The notes below the pieces were generated by a model. The model saw only the letters and a list, made by a program, of their open reading frames with translations. It was not told the origin of the DNA and made no database searches. The position numbers and the translations under genes were made by a program. From Pseudonocardia cypriaca (GTDB lineage Bacteria; Actinomycetota; Actinomycetes; Mycobacteriales; Pseudonocardiaceae), in assembly GCF_006717045.1 (NCBI RefSeq), contig NZ_VFPH01000001.1:1178001-1242000 (forward strand): DNA of 64,000 nucleotides, in the 5' to 3' direction. Shown here in pieces: positions 41,696 through 49,577 of the stretch; position 1 is the first letter of the stretch, and each line of letters opens with the position of its first letter.

Positions 41696-41785
41696 GGCCC
41701 CTTCGCCGTCTACGAGGTCGACCCGGTCGCCGTGTTCGGCTTCCCGACCAGCGACAAGTTCGCGCCCACCCGCTGGCGCTTCTGA
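41696..41785 (+). pseudogene. 3' fragment of a pyridoxamine-phosphate-oxidase-family gene
   Basis: The 29-codon end reads FAVYEVDPVAVFGFP, TSDKFAPTRWRF and then stop. The ending resembles the C-terminus of flavin-binding PPOX-family proteins (YEVTPVKAFGF...TRWRF, from memory). Nothing upstream in frame continues it, since the MFS gene ends 34 bp earlier, so it is a fragment left by a deletion. Confidence 0.5.
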
Positions 41786-41813
41786 GGACGGCAACCGCCG
41801 GAGAGGGATGACC

Positions 41814-43406
41814 ATGGACACCACACCGACGACCGCGCCCGGCGCTCGCGCCGGGCGCAGGGAGTGGCTGGGACTGGCCGTGCTGGCCCTGCCCACCATC
41901 CTGTTGGCACTCGACTTCAGCGTCCTGTTCCTCGCACTGCCCCACCTGAGCGCCGACCTGGCGCCCGACGGCGCGCAGCAGCTGTGGATCATGGACGTCT
42001 ACGGATTCATGATCGCCGGGTTCCTCGTCACCATGGGCACCCTCGGCGACCGCGTCGGCAGGCGGAAGCTGCTGATGATCGGCGCCGTCGCCTTCGCCGG
42101 AGCGTCGGTGCTGGCCGCCTACTCGACCTCGGCCGAGATGCTGATCGCCACCCGGGCGCTGCTCGGCATCGCGGGCGCGACGCTCATGCCGTCCACGCTG
42201 TCGCTCATCACCACGATGTTCACCGACGGCAGGCAGCGCGCCGCGGCGATCGGTGTGTGGATGGCGTGCTTCATGGGCGGCACGGCCGTCGGCCCGGTGG
42301 TCGGCGGCGTGCTGTTGCAGTGGTTCTGGTGGGGCTCGGTGTTCCTGATGGGCGTGCCCGTCATGATCCTGCTGCTGGTGACCGCGCCGGTGCTGCTGCC
42401 CGAGCACCGCGACCCCACCGGCGGCAAGCTCGACCTGGCCAGCGTCGCGCTGTCGCTGGCAGCGATCCTGCCGGTCATCTTCGGTCTCAAGGAGATCGCC
42501 AAGGATGGGTTCGCCATCGTGCCGCTCGTGGCCGTCGTTGCCGGTGTCGTGTTCGGCGTGCTGTTCGTGCGCAGGCAGCGCACGCTCACCAACCCGCTGA
42601 TGGAGGTGTCGCTGTTCGCCGACCGCGCCTTCAGCGGCGCGCTCGGCGTCATGCTGCTCGGTGTCCTCACCGTCGGCGGAAGCACGCTGCTGTTCGCCAC
42701 GTACTTGCAGGACGTGCAAGGCATGTCGCCACTGGCGGCCGGGCTGTGGATGCTGCCGCACACCGCGGCGCAGATGATCGGTGTGGTGCTGGCGACGATG
42801 CTGGTCCGCACGATCCGGCCGGCCTACCTGATCGCGGGCGGACTGGTGATCACGGTCGTCGGATTCCTGATCGTCTCCCAGGTGAGCGCCACGGGCGGGA
42901 TCACGCTCGCCGTGGTCGGCTTGTCGATCGCGTTCTTCGGCGGGGCGCCGATCGCCGGCCTGGGCGTCGACCTGATCGTGTCGTCCGCGCCGAGCGAGAA
43001 GGCGGGCTCGGCTTCGTCGATCTCCGAGACCAACATCGAGTTCGGCATGGCCCTCGGCGTCGCGGTGATGGGCAGCATCGGCGCGGCCGTCTACCGGAAC
43101 CAGATGGCGGAAACCTCGGTGCCCGCGGACGCGGCCGAGGCGGGCGACACCTTGACTGGCGCAACCACCACGGCTGCCGACCTGCCCGGTGAGGCAGGCG
43201 CGTCGCTGCTCGCCGCGGCTCGGGAGGCGTTCACGTCCGGGTTCGGCACGGCAGCCGCCGTGTGCGCCGGCATCGCCGCGGTCGTCGCCGTGCTGGCGGT
43301 GACCCTTCTCCGCCACATCCCGGCCGCCGGCGCCGCCGAGGCGGACACCGCTGAGTCCGGTGTGGAGGAGGCCACCGCCGAGAAGGCGACCATCACCAGG
43401 GAGTAG
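41814..43406 (+). CDS. DHA2-family MFS exporter (2 of the adjacent pair), SmvA/QacA-like
   Basis: A second 14-helix exporter of 530 aa, not a close copy of the first. Helix 1 is LAVLALPTILLALDFSVLFL, motif A GDRVGRRKLLMIGAVA, helix 4 IATRALLGIAGATLMPSTLS, and the antiporter motif GTAVGPVVGGVLL. The extended loop between helices 13 and 14 (from AETSVPADAAEAGDTLT) is typical of QacA-like members. I start at ATG 41814 because GAGAGGG precedes it; ATG 41808 is also in frame. It probably exports cationic or lipophilic toxic compounds. Confidence 0.88.
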   Translation: MDTTPTTAPGARAGRREWLGLAVLALPTILLALDFSVLFLALPHLSADLAPDGAQQLWIMDVYGFMIAGFLVTMGTLGDRVGRRKLLMIGAVAFAGASVLAAYSTSAEMLIATRALLGIAGATLMPSTLSLITTMFTDGRQRAAAIGVWMACFMGGTAVGPVVGGVLLQWFWWGSVFLMGVPVMILLLVTAPVLLPEHRDPTGGKLDLASVALSLAAILPVIFGLKEIAKDGFAIVPLVAVVAGVVFGVLFVRRQRTLTNPLMEVSLFADRAFSGALGVMLLGVLTVGGSTLLFATYLQDVQGMSPLAAGLWMLPHTAAQMIGVVLATMLVRTIRPAYLIAGGLVITVVGFLIVSQVSATGGITLAVVGLSIAFFGGAPIAGLGVDLIVSSAPSEKAGSASSISETNIEFGMALGVAVMGSIGAAVYRNQMAETSVPADAAEAGDTLTGATTTAADLPGEAGASLLAAAREAFTSGFGTAAAVCAGIAAVVAVLAVTLLRHIPAAGAAEADTAESGVEEATAEKATITRE

Positions 43407-43644
43407 GAGCGCACCGACGTTGTCGGGATCTTTCCCGGCCGAGACGCCCTCGAGCTGCGTGACCCGGCGCCGGTGGCCCGGATGGCTCCGGTGATATCGG
43501 CGGCATCGCCACGACGTGCACGACGAGCCGTAACGGCCGCCCACGGCCCTGTGCCATCGCCCGGTCGTGGAACTCGCCTCATCCCGATTGTCGATGAGGC
43601 ACGAGGTCCGGACACCGACCGGACAGCACCAACGGAGGGCCGTA

Positions 43645-44265
43645 GTGAACTACCGTTCCGCCCGATGGGATCCAGGCTTCACGCCCCAGGACGTCACAGC
43701 GTTGGCGAGCATCACGCAGGGATCGGTGCTGGTCGCCGGCGACCCGGAACTCGCGGACGAGGTGCCCGGCCCCGATACCACGATCCTGCACGAACCCGCC
43801 ATCGCGGTCGGGGCGACGAACCCGGCCGATGTCCAGGGCGCTGTCAGGTTCTCCTCGGAGTTCCGGCTACCGCTTGCCGTCATGGTGCCGGGTCACCGGG
43901 CGCCCAGCTCCGCGAATGACGGCGTGCTCATCACTACAACCCGCATGAACCAGATATACCTCGACCTGCGGGGCCGTACGGCGATCGCGCGAGCCGGCGC
44001 GCTGTGGTCGGACGTAGTCGACTACGCCGCCGAACTGGGACTCGCCCCGCTGGTCCCGTCCTACCCCGGGACCGGGATCGTCGGCCGCTCTTACGGGTGG
44101 AATGCCGGCCACGTTCGCTCGATCGAAGTCGTCGCCGCCACCGGACACTTGATCCACGTCACGCCCGCCAGCGATCCGCGCTCGTTCGAACTCCTGTGCG
44201 AGAGTGATTCCGGCGACGTCGGCCTCGGCGTCATCACTGCGATGGAGTTCATTCTCTTTCGCTAG
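43645..44265 (+). CDS. Shortened FAD-binding (PCMH/BBE-like) protein
   Basis: A 206-aa protein with the layout of the FAD-binding half of berberine-bridge-type oxidases (VRFSSEFRLPLAVMVPGHRA, a later GLGVITAMEFIL). Normal members are 430-500 aa with a substrate-binding half and a C-terminal BBE segment, both missing here. The usual RSGGHS flavin site is MVPGHR, and the GxTLGGGxGW loop is shortened (SYPGTGIVGRSYG). The GTG at 43645 has GGAGG before it, and the frame ends at a normal stop with a hydrophobic tail (EFILFR). It may be a decaying pseudogene or a domain that no longer binds flavin covalently. It converges on the biosynthetic locus. Confidence 0.6.
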   Translation: MNYRSARWDPGFTPQDVTALASITQGSVLVAGDPELADEVPGPDTTILHEPAIAVGATNPADVQGAVRFSSEFRLPLAVMVPGHRAPSSANDGVLITTTRMNQIYLDLRGRTAIARAGALWSDVVDYAAELGLAPLVPSYPGTGIVGRSYGWNAGHVRSIEVVAATGHLIHVTPASDPRSFELLCESDSGDVGLGVITAMEFILFR

Positions 44266-44285
44266 CCATCCGTAGTCCCCGAGCG

Positions 44286-45362
44286 CTATCTTGGTATCCA
44301 TATGTCGCTCTCGAGCCCTGTCAGCAACGCCTTGCCTGAACGGACAGCATCACAGAGGGCCGAATTGCGCGAATGGACGAGGAACCGTACGCGCAAGAAC
44401 ATCATCATGCGCCGTGGGGAGACCTCGAGCATCCATGGCTCGAGCCTGCCCGCCACGGCCGCAGCATTGAGATCCTTCGCCTTGTGCAGCACGTGGCGGA
44501 ACAGGAGTTCCTCGTTCCCGGGGGCTGCGGCGAGACCCATGACGCGGTAGATGCCGCTCGGTAGCAGGGAGGCGATGTACCAGCCAACAGGCCTTCCCCG
44601 GGCGTCTCGGACGAAGTTCTTGACGAGCCGGCCGTTGGACCGGGAGCGGTCGATCTGGTCGAACAGCATGCCGAGCGACTCGGCGTCGAAGTCCGGCCGG
44701 AGGGGGAACTGCTGAGGTCCGAGATGGAGGTGGTCGATCAAGAGTTGCGGCGACAGCGGCTCCTCGGTGTGCTTCTCGACGTCACTCGTACCGTCGGTAC
44801 CGGTGAAGCGGGAATACAGGGCATCCGTCGGCCGGCACAGGGGTCGGGCAAATGGCAGCCACCGGTGCCTGCCACGTTGCCAGAGCTTGACGCCGACCGC
44901 CGCTCGCAGCGGGTGCAAGAGATGTAGCCAGGTCACCGAGCCGAGGTGGTACATGGAACCGCCGAGGCGTTTCCACATGTGCTCGGTGGCACTCCCGGCG
45001 GTGTCGGTGATGGTCAGGTCCTGAGGGCCGGCCAGGTACTTCCGCAGTAGCAGGCCTCCGGCGCCGAGCTGTCTCGCTCGTGGTGCGACGACCAGCGAGC
45101 TGCTGCACGCCAGACGGACGGGGGTCTCATCGAACCGCATCCGGTGCACCAGCGAGCCGATGAAGCCGAGGATCTCCCCGTCGGAGCCTTCGAACACCAG
45201 CGAGGGAATGGAGGGATCCGACAGCGGCTGGCCGAGGAAGATCTGCTCGAAGGCCGTGTGCAGCTCGTCGGCGTCGCCGACGTTCGGCTCTGCGAAATAG
45301 GTCCGATACAGTGCGACGACCTGAGACAGATCGTCGGGCTGCAGGCTCCGAATACGGCTCAT
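44286..45362 (-). CDS. GNAT-like acyltransferase in a biosynthetic locus
   Basis: A 358-aa protein. The N-terminus MSRIRSLQPDDLSQVVALYR matches GNAT N-acetyltransferases, and SSLVVAPRARQLGAGGLLLR fits the acyl-CoA-binding strand and loop. The second half (LEPWMLEVSPRRMMMFLRVR) is not recognisable. The length suggests a tandem or extended GNAT fold. It lies last in the minus-strand set of monooxygenase, adenylation protein, carrier protein and formyltransferase, separated from the latter by 145 bp containing no gene. A role in acylating the product or an intermediate is inference. Confidence 0.55.
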   Translation of the reverse strand: MSRIRSLQPDDLSQVVALYRTYFAEPNVGDADELHTAFEQIFLGQPLSDPSIPSLVFEGSDGEILGFIGSLVHRMRFDETPVRLACSSSLVVAPRARQLGAGGLLLRKYLAGPQDLTITDTAGSATEHMWKRLGGSMYHLGSVTWLHLLHPLRAAVGVKLWQRGRHRWLPFARPLCRPTDALYSRFTGTDGTSDVEKHTEEPLSPQLLIDHLHLGPQQFPLRPDFDAESLGMLFDQIDRSRSNGRLVKNFVRDARGRPVGWYIASLLPSGIYRVMGLAAAPGNEELLFRHVLHKAKDLNAAAVAGRLEPWMLEVSPRRMMMFLRVRFLVHSRNSALCDAVRSGKALLTGLESDIWIPR

Positions 45363-45507
45363 CGCCCCGGCCTCGACGACCGGGGGCGTGCAGACGTGTC
45401 CGCGTAGGTGAGGACTCCGGGCTTCTCTGGCATTGCCTTCTTTCCATTCGTCGGCGCGTCGCTGTCGAGGAGGACCGCGACGGCATGGATGCGGCGAATC
45501 CTTCGGG

Positions 45508-46575
45508 TCAGTCGCTCGCCGGCTGTCGGCGCAGAGCGTGATCAGAATGTGTTTGAGAAGCGCGCATGTGGGCCGCGGGCGCCGGTGATTCAGCAGGTCC
45601 TGGCTGCCCTGGGCGGCCCGCTCCGCGCTTCTCAAACACATTCTCAGGGGCGGTCAGCACGTCTCCGGTGGTGAGGACGGCATCGGCCGGCGTGACCGTG
45701 CCCGCGACCTGCAGACGGCTGATCACGATCCACTCGTCCCGGGTGGCGACCCAGGCCTCCGCGCTGTCGCAGCGTCCGACCGTGCCGGGCGGATCTTCCG
45801 CCGGTCGACCGGTGCGGTGCGCCCGTCGCACGGTGATCTCGAGGCCGTCGTTGCCCCGGGTGCGGGCCCGGCCCCACGGCGAGGTCCACGGGCCGTAGTC
45901 ACATGCGCGTACCAAGCCGGCGACGTGGGTGGCGCCCTCCGTCCACTGGATCCAGCCGTCGTGCGGGACATCGCGCCCGAAGTAGCGCCGCAGCGTGACG
46001 TCCTGCTCGATGACCGGTACGCGAGCAGGATCGGTCCCGAGGTCGTCGAGCAGGCGTGAGACCAGGCGCAGGCCCTCGCGGACGCAGGTTGCGGACACGC
46101 TGAACCCGTTGTCCTCGGTCGCGAGGGGGAAGCTCTCCTGGTAGGCGATCGGTCCCGTGTCGATGCCCGGCGCCATCCAGTGCAGCGTCACCCCGTGTGT
46201 GGTTTCCCCCTGGTAGAGCGCCCAGTTCGGGGTGTTCAGGCCGGCGTACCGGGGCAGCGGACCCGGGTGGAGGTTGAAGCAGCCGAACCGCGGCGCGGCG
46301 AGCACCGCGGGATTCACGACATACAGCGAATGCACGTTGAGCAGGACGTCGACGTCCCTGGCGCGGAGGATCCCCGCCAGGCTCGGGTCCCGCACGGCGG
46401 CGCCCGGAATGGTGTCGATCCCGAGTTCGTCGGCGACGGCGGCGACCGTCAGGCCGCGCGTGCGGTCGCCCGAGTTCGACTCGGTGAGCACCACGCAGGC
46501 CTCGTGGGCGGAGCCGGCCACGAGTCGGAGGGCCTGGACGCCTGCGGATTCCTCCGCGGCCACTGCAATTCTCAT
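45508..46575 (-). CDS. Formyltetrahydrofolate-dependent formyltransferase (Fmt/ArnA-like)
   Basis: A 355-aa protein with the methionyl-tRNA formyltransferase/GART fold. The N-terminal Rossmann-like half contains FNLHPGPLPRYAGLNTPNWA (catalytic Asn/His loop) and HWMAPGIDTGPIAYQE (catalytic Asp), and a C-terminal Fmt-like domain follows. It is not tRNA Fmt, since its neighbours are NRPS-type. It may N-formylate an amino or hydroxylamino group of a carrier-bound or free amino acid, as in coelichelin-type siderophores. The last ~45 codons run through a 101-bp inverted-repeat element (45544-45644), which may have replaced the original 3' end. Native length would be near 310 aa. Confidence 0.82.
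   Translation of the reverse strand: MRIAVAAEESAGVQALRLVAGSAHEACVVLTESNSGDRTRGLTVAAVADELGIDTIPGAAVRDPSLAGILRARDVDVLLNVHSLYVVNPAVLAAPRFGCFNLHPGPLPRYAGLNTPNWALYQGETTHGVTLHWMAPGIDTGPIAYQESFPLATEDNGFSVSATCVREGLRLVSRLLDDLGTDPARVPVIEQDVTLRRYFGRDVPHDGWIQWTEGATHVAGLVRACDYGPWTSPWGRARTRGNDGLEITVRRAHRTGRPAEDPPGTVGRCDSAEAWVATRDEWIVISRLQVAGTVTPADAVLTTGDVLTAPENVFEKRGAGRPGQPGPAESPAPAAHMRASQTHSDHALRRQPASD
45544..45644. repeat. 101-bp element with perfect 21-bp terminal inverted repeats
   Basis: The arms 45544-45564 and 45624-45644 are exact reverse complements over 21 bp (starting AGAATGTGTTTGAGAAG). Inside them GGGCCGC and GCGGCCC extend the pairing. It lies within the 3' coding region of the formyltransferase gene. 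It resembles a miniature inverted-repeat element, but I see no target-site duplication and no second copy in the window. A long hairpin or attenuator is the alternative. Confidence 0.6.
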
Positions 46576-46623
46576 GAGACCGGAATTCTCATGAGACCGG
46601 CGATGCCGGGAGCCGGGCCGTGA

Positions 46624-46893
46624 TCATGGCGTGCTCCCGTTGCCACGCACTCCCGAGGCTTCGAGGTACTGGCTGATCCGGCGTGCCGAGCGGAAGTGCT
46701 CGATGTCGAAGTCGTCGAGCGGGAGCTCACACGAGAGCGCGTCCTCGATTGCGGTGATCAACGTTACGAGCGCGATCGAGTCGAGCACGCCCGTCTCGAT
46801 CATGTCCACGTCGACGTCCGCGACATCGATGTTGAGCCGGTCCCGGATCAGCTCGAGGATCCCGTCGCCGGTCTGCATCCCATCGTGGTTCAC
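46624..46893 (-). CDS. Acyl/peptidyl carrier protein
   Basis: An 89-aa carrier domain. The phosphopantetheine attachment serine is Ser39 in MIETGVLDSIALVTLITAIE, followed by FDIEHFRSARRISQYLE, the usual helix III-IV segment. The GTG start overlaps the stop of the adenylation gene (GTGA), and the pair probably works together: the adenylation protein loads an amino acid onto this carrier. A phosphopantetheinyl transferase is needed and is not encoded in the window. Confidence 0.9.
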   Translation of the reverse strand: MNHDGMQTGDGILELIRDRLNIDVADVDVDMIETGVLDSIALVTLITAIEDALSCELPLDDFDIEHFRSARRISQYLEASGVRGNGSTP

Positions 46894-48500
46894 GACCCGA
46901 CCACCGGCCGTCCCGGTGCCGCCAACTCTTCGGTGAAGCTCGATTTCAGCTGATTGCGGTCGATCTTCCCGTTCACGTTCTTGGGGAGGGTGTCCAGCTC
47001 GCGCCACCTCGTGGGCAGCATGTAGGCGGGCAGCAGTTCGGACACGGCGGCCCGCAGGGCGAGCGGCTGCAGGTCGACGCCGTCGGCCACGGAGAACGCG
47101 CAGCAGATGGTGGTTCCCTCGAAACCGCCGACGTCGACCCCGACGACCGCGCACTCCCGCACGCCCGGTTGAGCGTTCACCGCCGCCTCGATCTCACCCA
47201 GCTCGATCCGGTAGCCGCGGCTCTTGATCTGCGAGTCGGCCCGGCCGAGGAAGTGCACGAGACCGTCCTCGGCGCGCCTCGCCAGGTCACCGGTCCGGTA
47301 GATGCGCCCGTCGGGGCGGGTGATGAACGCAGCCTCCGTCTTCTCGGGATCTCGCCAGTACCCGGGAGAGAGCCCGGCACCGGAGATGTAGAGGTCGCCG
47401 ATTTCACCGGGGGCGGTCGGTTCGAGCTCCTCGTCGAGGACGAGCAGGTTCTCACCGGCGCACGGCGTGCCGATCGGGATGGACGCCGTCTCGTCCTCCG
47501 GACAGCTCGGAACGGTGTAGTAGCTGCTCGCGATCGTGGCTTCGGTCGGCCCGTAGAGGTTGGTGAACCGCACGTGCGGTAGGCGCCGCATCCAGTGCGC
47601 CAGCACGGGCGTCGGCAGCACCTCGCCACACCACAGGAGGCGCTCCAGGGCCGGGAAGTCGTCCTGGGCGATGACGTCGAACTTCGCGAGGTAGGTCAAC
47701 ACCGTCGGAACGGAGAACCACTGCGTGAGCTCGCGGTCGCGGATCATCGCGGCCAGCGCCCGCGGGTTGAGGCTCGCGTTGCCCGGCACCAGGTGCAGCT
47801 CGGCTCCCGCCGCGAGGGTCGCGAAGATGTCGAACGTCGACAGGTCGAAATGCAAGGGTGGGTGCCCTGAGATGCGGTCGGACGGCCGCGTTCGGAAGTA
47901 CCGCACCGCCCACTCGACGAACGCCAGTACGTTCGCGTGAGTGATCATCACACCCTTCGGCGTGCCCGTCGAACCCGACGTGAAGAGAAGGTGTGCGAGA
48001 TCCTCGGCGCGGCGTCGGTTCGGGAGTGGGTCGGCCGACCACGTGGTGGCATCGGACCGGCAGAACTGCGTGCTGAAGCGATCTCCGGTCAGGGGGCCGT
48101 CGACCGATCCGATCGATGTGCCGGGCCGGGACAGTGCACCGGCCTCGATCAGCCCGTCGACGAGCGGAACCGCCGACTCGTCCACGAGGACTAGGCCGGG
48201 CTCTGCCGAGCCGAAGATGCGTGCGACGCGTGCCGGCGGGCTCGTGCTGTCGACCGGCACGTACACCCCGCCGGCTTTGAGGACGGCGAGAAGGCCTGCG
48301 ACCGTGCGGGGGGTCTTGCTCGCGAGCACGCAGACCCGGTCCCCGTCGCCGCAGCCGAACTCCTGCATCAGGCGCGCCCATCGGTTCGTCTCCGCCTCGA
48401 GGTCGCCGTACGACACGCGTTCGTCGCCCATCACGAGCGCGCAAGCTCCCGCGTCACGCTCGGCGGACCTGGTCAGGTAGTCCTGCAGCCGCGCGATCAT
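46890..48500 (-). CDS. Free-standing NRPS adenylation domain
   Basis: A 536-aa amino-acid-activating enzyme. Core motifs in order: A3 LLFTSGSTGTPKGVMITH, A4 HFDLSTFDIF (with the conserved Asp for the amino group), A5 NLYGPTEATI, A7 YRTGDLAR, A8 GRADSQIKSRGYRIELGEIE and A10 LPKNVNGKIDR. The catalytic lysine (NGKIDR) is present. No condensation or thioesterase domain is attached. The ATG at 48500 overlaps the monooxygenase stop (ATGA). It charges the 89-aa carrier protein encoded next. I cannot derive the amino-acid specificity code by eye; A4 starts with Asp, so an alpha-amino acid is expected. Confidence 0.92.
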   Translation of the reverse strand: MIARLQDYLTRSAERDAGACALVMGDERVSYGDLEAETNRWARLMQEFGCGDGDRVCVLASKTPRTVAGLLAVLKAGGVYVPVDSTSPPARVARIFGSAEPGLVLVDESAVPLVDGLIEAGALSRPGTSIGSVDGPLTGDRFSTQFCRSDATTWSADPLPNRRRAEDLAHLLFTSGSTGTPKGVMITHANVLAFVEWAVRYFRTRPSDRISGHPPLHFDLSTFDIFATLAAGAELHLVPGNASLNPRALAAMIRDRELTQWFSVPTVLTYLAKFDVIAQDDFPALERLLWCGEVLPTPVLAHWMRRLPHVRFTNLYGPTEATIASSYYTVPSCPEDETASIPIGTPCAGENLLVLDEELEPTAPGEIGDLYISGAGLSPGYWRDPEKTEAAFITRPDGRIYRTGDLARRAEDGLVHFLGRADSQIKSRGYRIELGEIEAAVNAQPGVRECAVVGVDVGGFEGTTICCAFSVADGVDLQPLALRAAVSELLPAYMLPTRWRELDTLPKNVNGKIDRNQLKSSFTEELAAPGRPVVGS

Positions 48501-49507
48501 GGCGTGACCATCTCGTGCGTCTTGGCGAAGACGACCGCCGTGTGGGCGAGATCCTCTTCGCTCTGCGGGACGTCGAGGATGAAGGTCGTCGTGCCGAGAG
48601 CGATGTAGTGGCTCAGCATTCGCGCGACTCGGTCGTAACTGCCGACCAGGTAGGGGCAGAACGTCTTGTAGTTCTGGAACGGCCCCAACCAGTAGGGGTC
48701 GGGCTCGCCGTCGAGATCGCCGGACCGGTCTCGCTCCTCCGACAGCTGGCCGTGCCAGTGCGAGTCGGAGACCGCGACGGCGAGGCGATGGGTGATCTGG
48801 CCGCTCCGGTCCTTCGGGAAGCGTGTGCGCGCGACCCGCCATGCCTCTTCTGCGGTGTCTCGTGCCACGATGCCGACCCGGATGCCGAACCCGCCGGCGA
48901 GCCCGTGCCCCATCCACGCGGCCTCCTCGCCCGGCGGCTGGGGGTACTTGACGGCGGTCGCATCGAGCGCCCGAGCCGCGTCGCGGCCCGCCGGCGAGGA
49001 GCCGGACACGAGGACGTCCGGCAGGAGGTGCGCCGGGAGCTTCGGCCGCATCCGCAACCCCGTGACAGAGTAGTACCGCCCCTTGATCGTCACCGCCGTT
49101 TCGGCACGCAGGAGCGCCATGACGATCTGCGTGTACTCGACGAGCCGCCGATAGCGCTCGTCGTGCTCCGTGTCGTCGTCGAGGGCCAGGAGATCGTTTC
49201 GGAATCCACCCGCCACCATGTTCAGGTGCACCCGGCGACCGTGGAGATGAGCGAGCGACGCGACCAGTTTTGCGACCGTGTAGGGATGCGCGTACACGGG
49301 CTGCACCGCGACCAGTGGGCACAGCTGCTCGGTGTTCTCGACGATTATCTGGGACACGAGCCACGGATCGACCAGGCTGTTGTCGGTGTAGACGAGAATC
49401 CCGGCGAATCCTGCACGGTCGCTCCACCTCGCGACGTCACGCACCGTGGAGACGTAACTGGTGCGGTCCATCGCCGTCGACGGTGGACATGTCGTGTAGA
49501 TCCGCAA
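48497..49507 (-). CDS. Luciferase-like flavin monooxygenase (SsuD-type)
   Basis: FMNH2-dependent monooxygenase (336 aa) of the bacterial luciferase/alkanesulfonate monooxygenase fold. Hallmarks are WSDRAGFAGILVYTDNSLVD, LVAVQPVYAHPYTVAKLVAS, LHGRRVHLNMVAGGFRNDLL and a C-terminal GTTTFILDVPQSEEDL. It needs a separate flavin reductase, not encoded here. The gene heads the small biosynthetic operon and overlaps the adenylation gene (ATGA), so its substrate is probably the carrier-bound amino acid. It could hydroxylate nitrogen or carbon, or cleave C-C bonds; the exact reaction is unknown. Confidence 0.88.
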   Translation of the reverse strand: MRIYTTCPPSTAMDRTSYVSTVRDVARWSDRAGFAGILVYTDNSLVDPWLVSQIIVENTEQLCPLVAVQPVYAHPYTVAKLVASLAHLHGRRVHLNMVAGGFRNDLLALDDDTEHDERYRRLVEYTQIVMALLRAETAVTIKGRYYSVTGLRMRPKLPAHLLPDVLVSGSSPAGRDAARALDATAVKYPQPPGEEAAWMGHGLAGGFGIRVGIVARDTAEEAWRVARTRFPKDRSGQITHRLAVAVSDSHWHGQLSEERDRSGDLDGEPDPYWLGPFQNYKTFCPYLVGSYDRVARMLSHYIALGTTTFILDVPQSEEDLAHTAVVFAKTHEMVTP

Positions 49508-49545
49508 AATGAGCCTCTCGCGTCTTATCGGCCGCTGTCTGTACG

Positions 49546-49577
49546 GTGCATCACCGCGTCGCGTGGTGGTGTATCAC
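49546..49577. repeat. Direct repeat GTGYATCAC, 23 bp apart, before the monooxygenase gene
   Basis: Copies are GTGCATCAC (49546-49554) and GTGTATCAC (49569-49577), starting 39 and 62 bp upstream of the first gene of the biosynthetic operon. Spacing of about two helical turns suggests a dimeric regulator site. No regulator gene lies in the cluster. Confidence 0.4.

Noticed and set aside
44286..45641. Longer start for the GNAT-like gene inside the inverted-repeat element
   Set aside because: The added N-terminus is low-complexity and runs through the repeat; the ATG at 45362 begins a typical GNAT strand.
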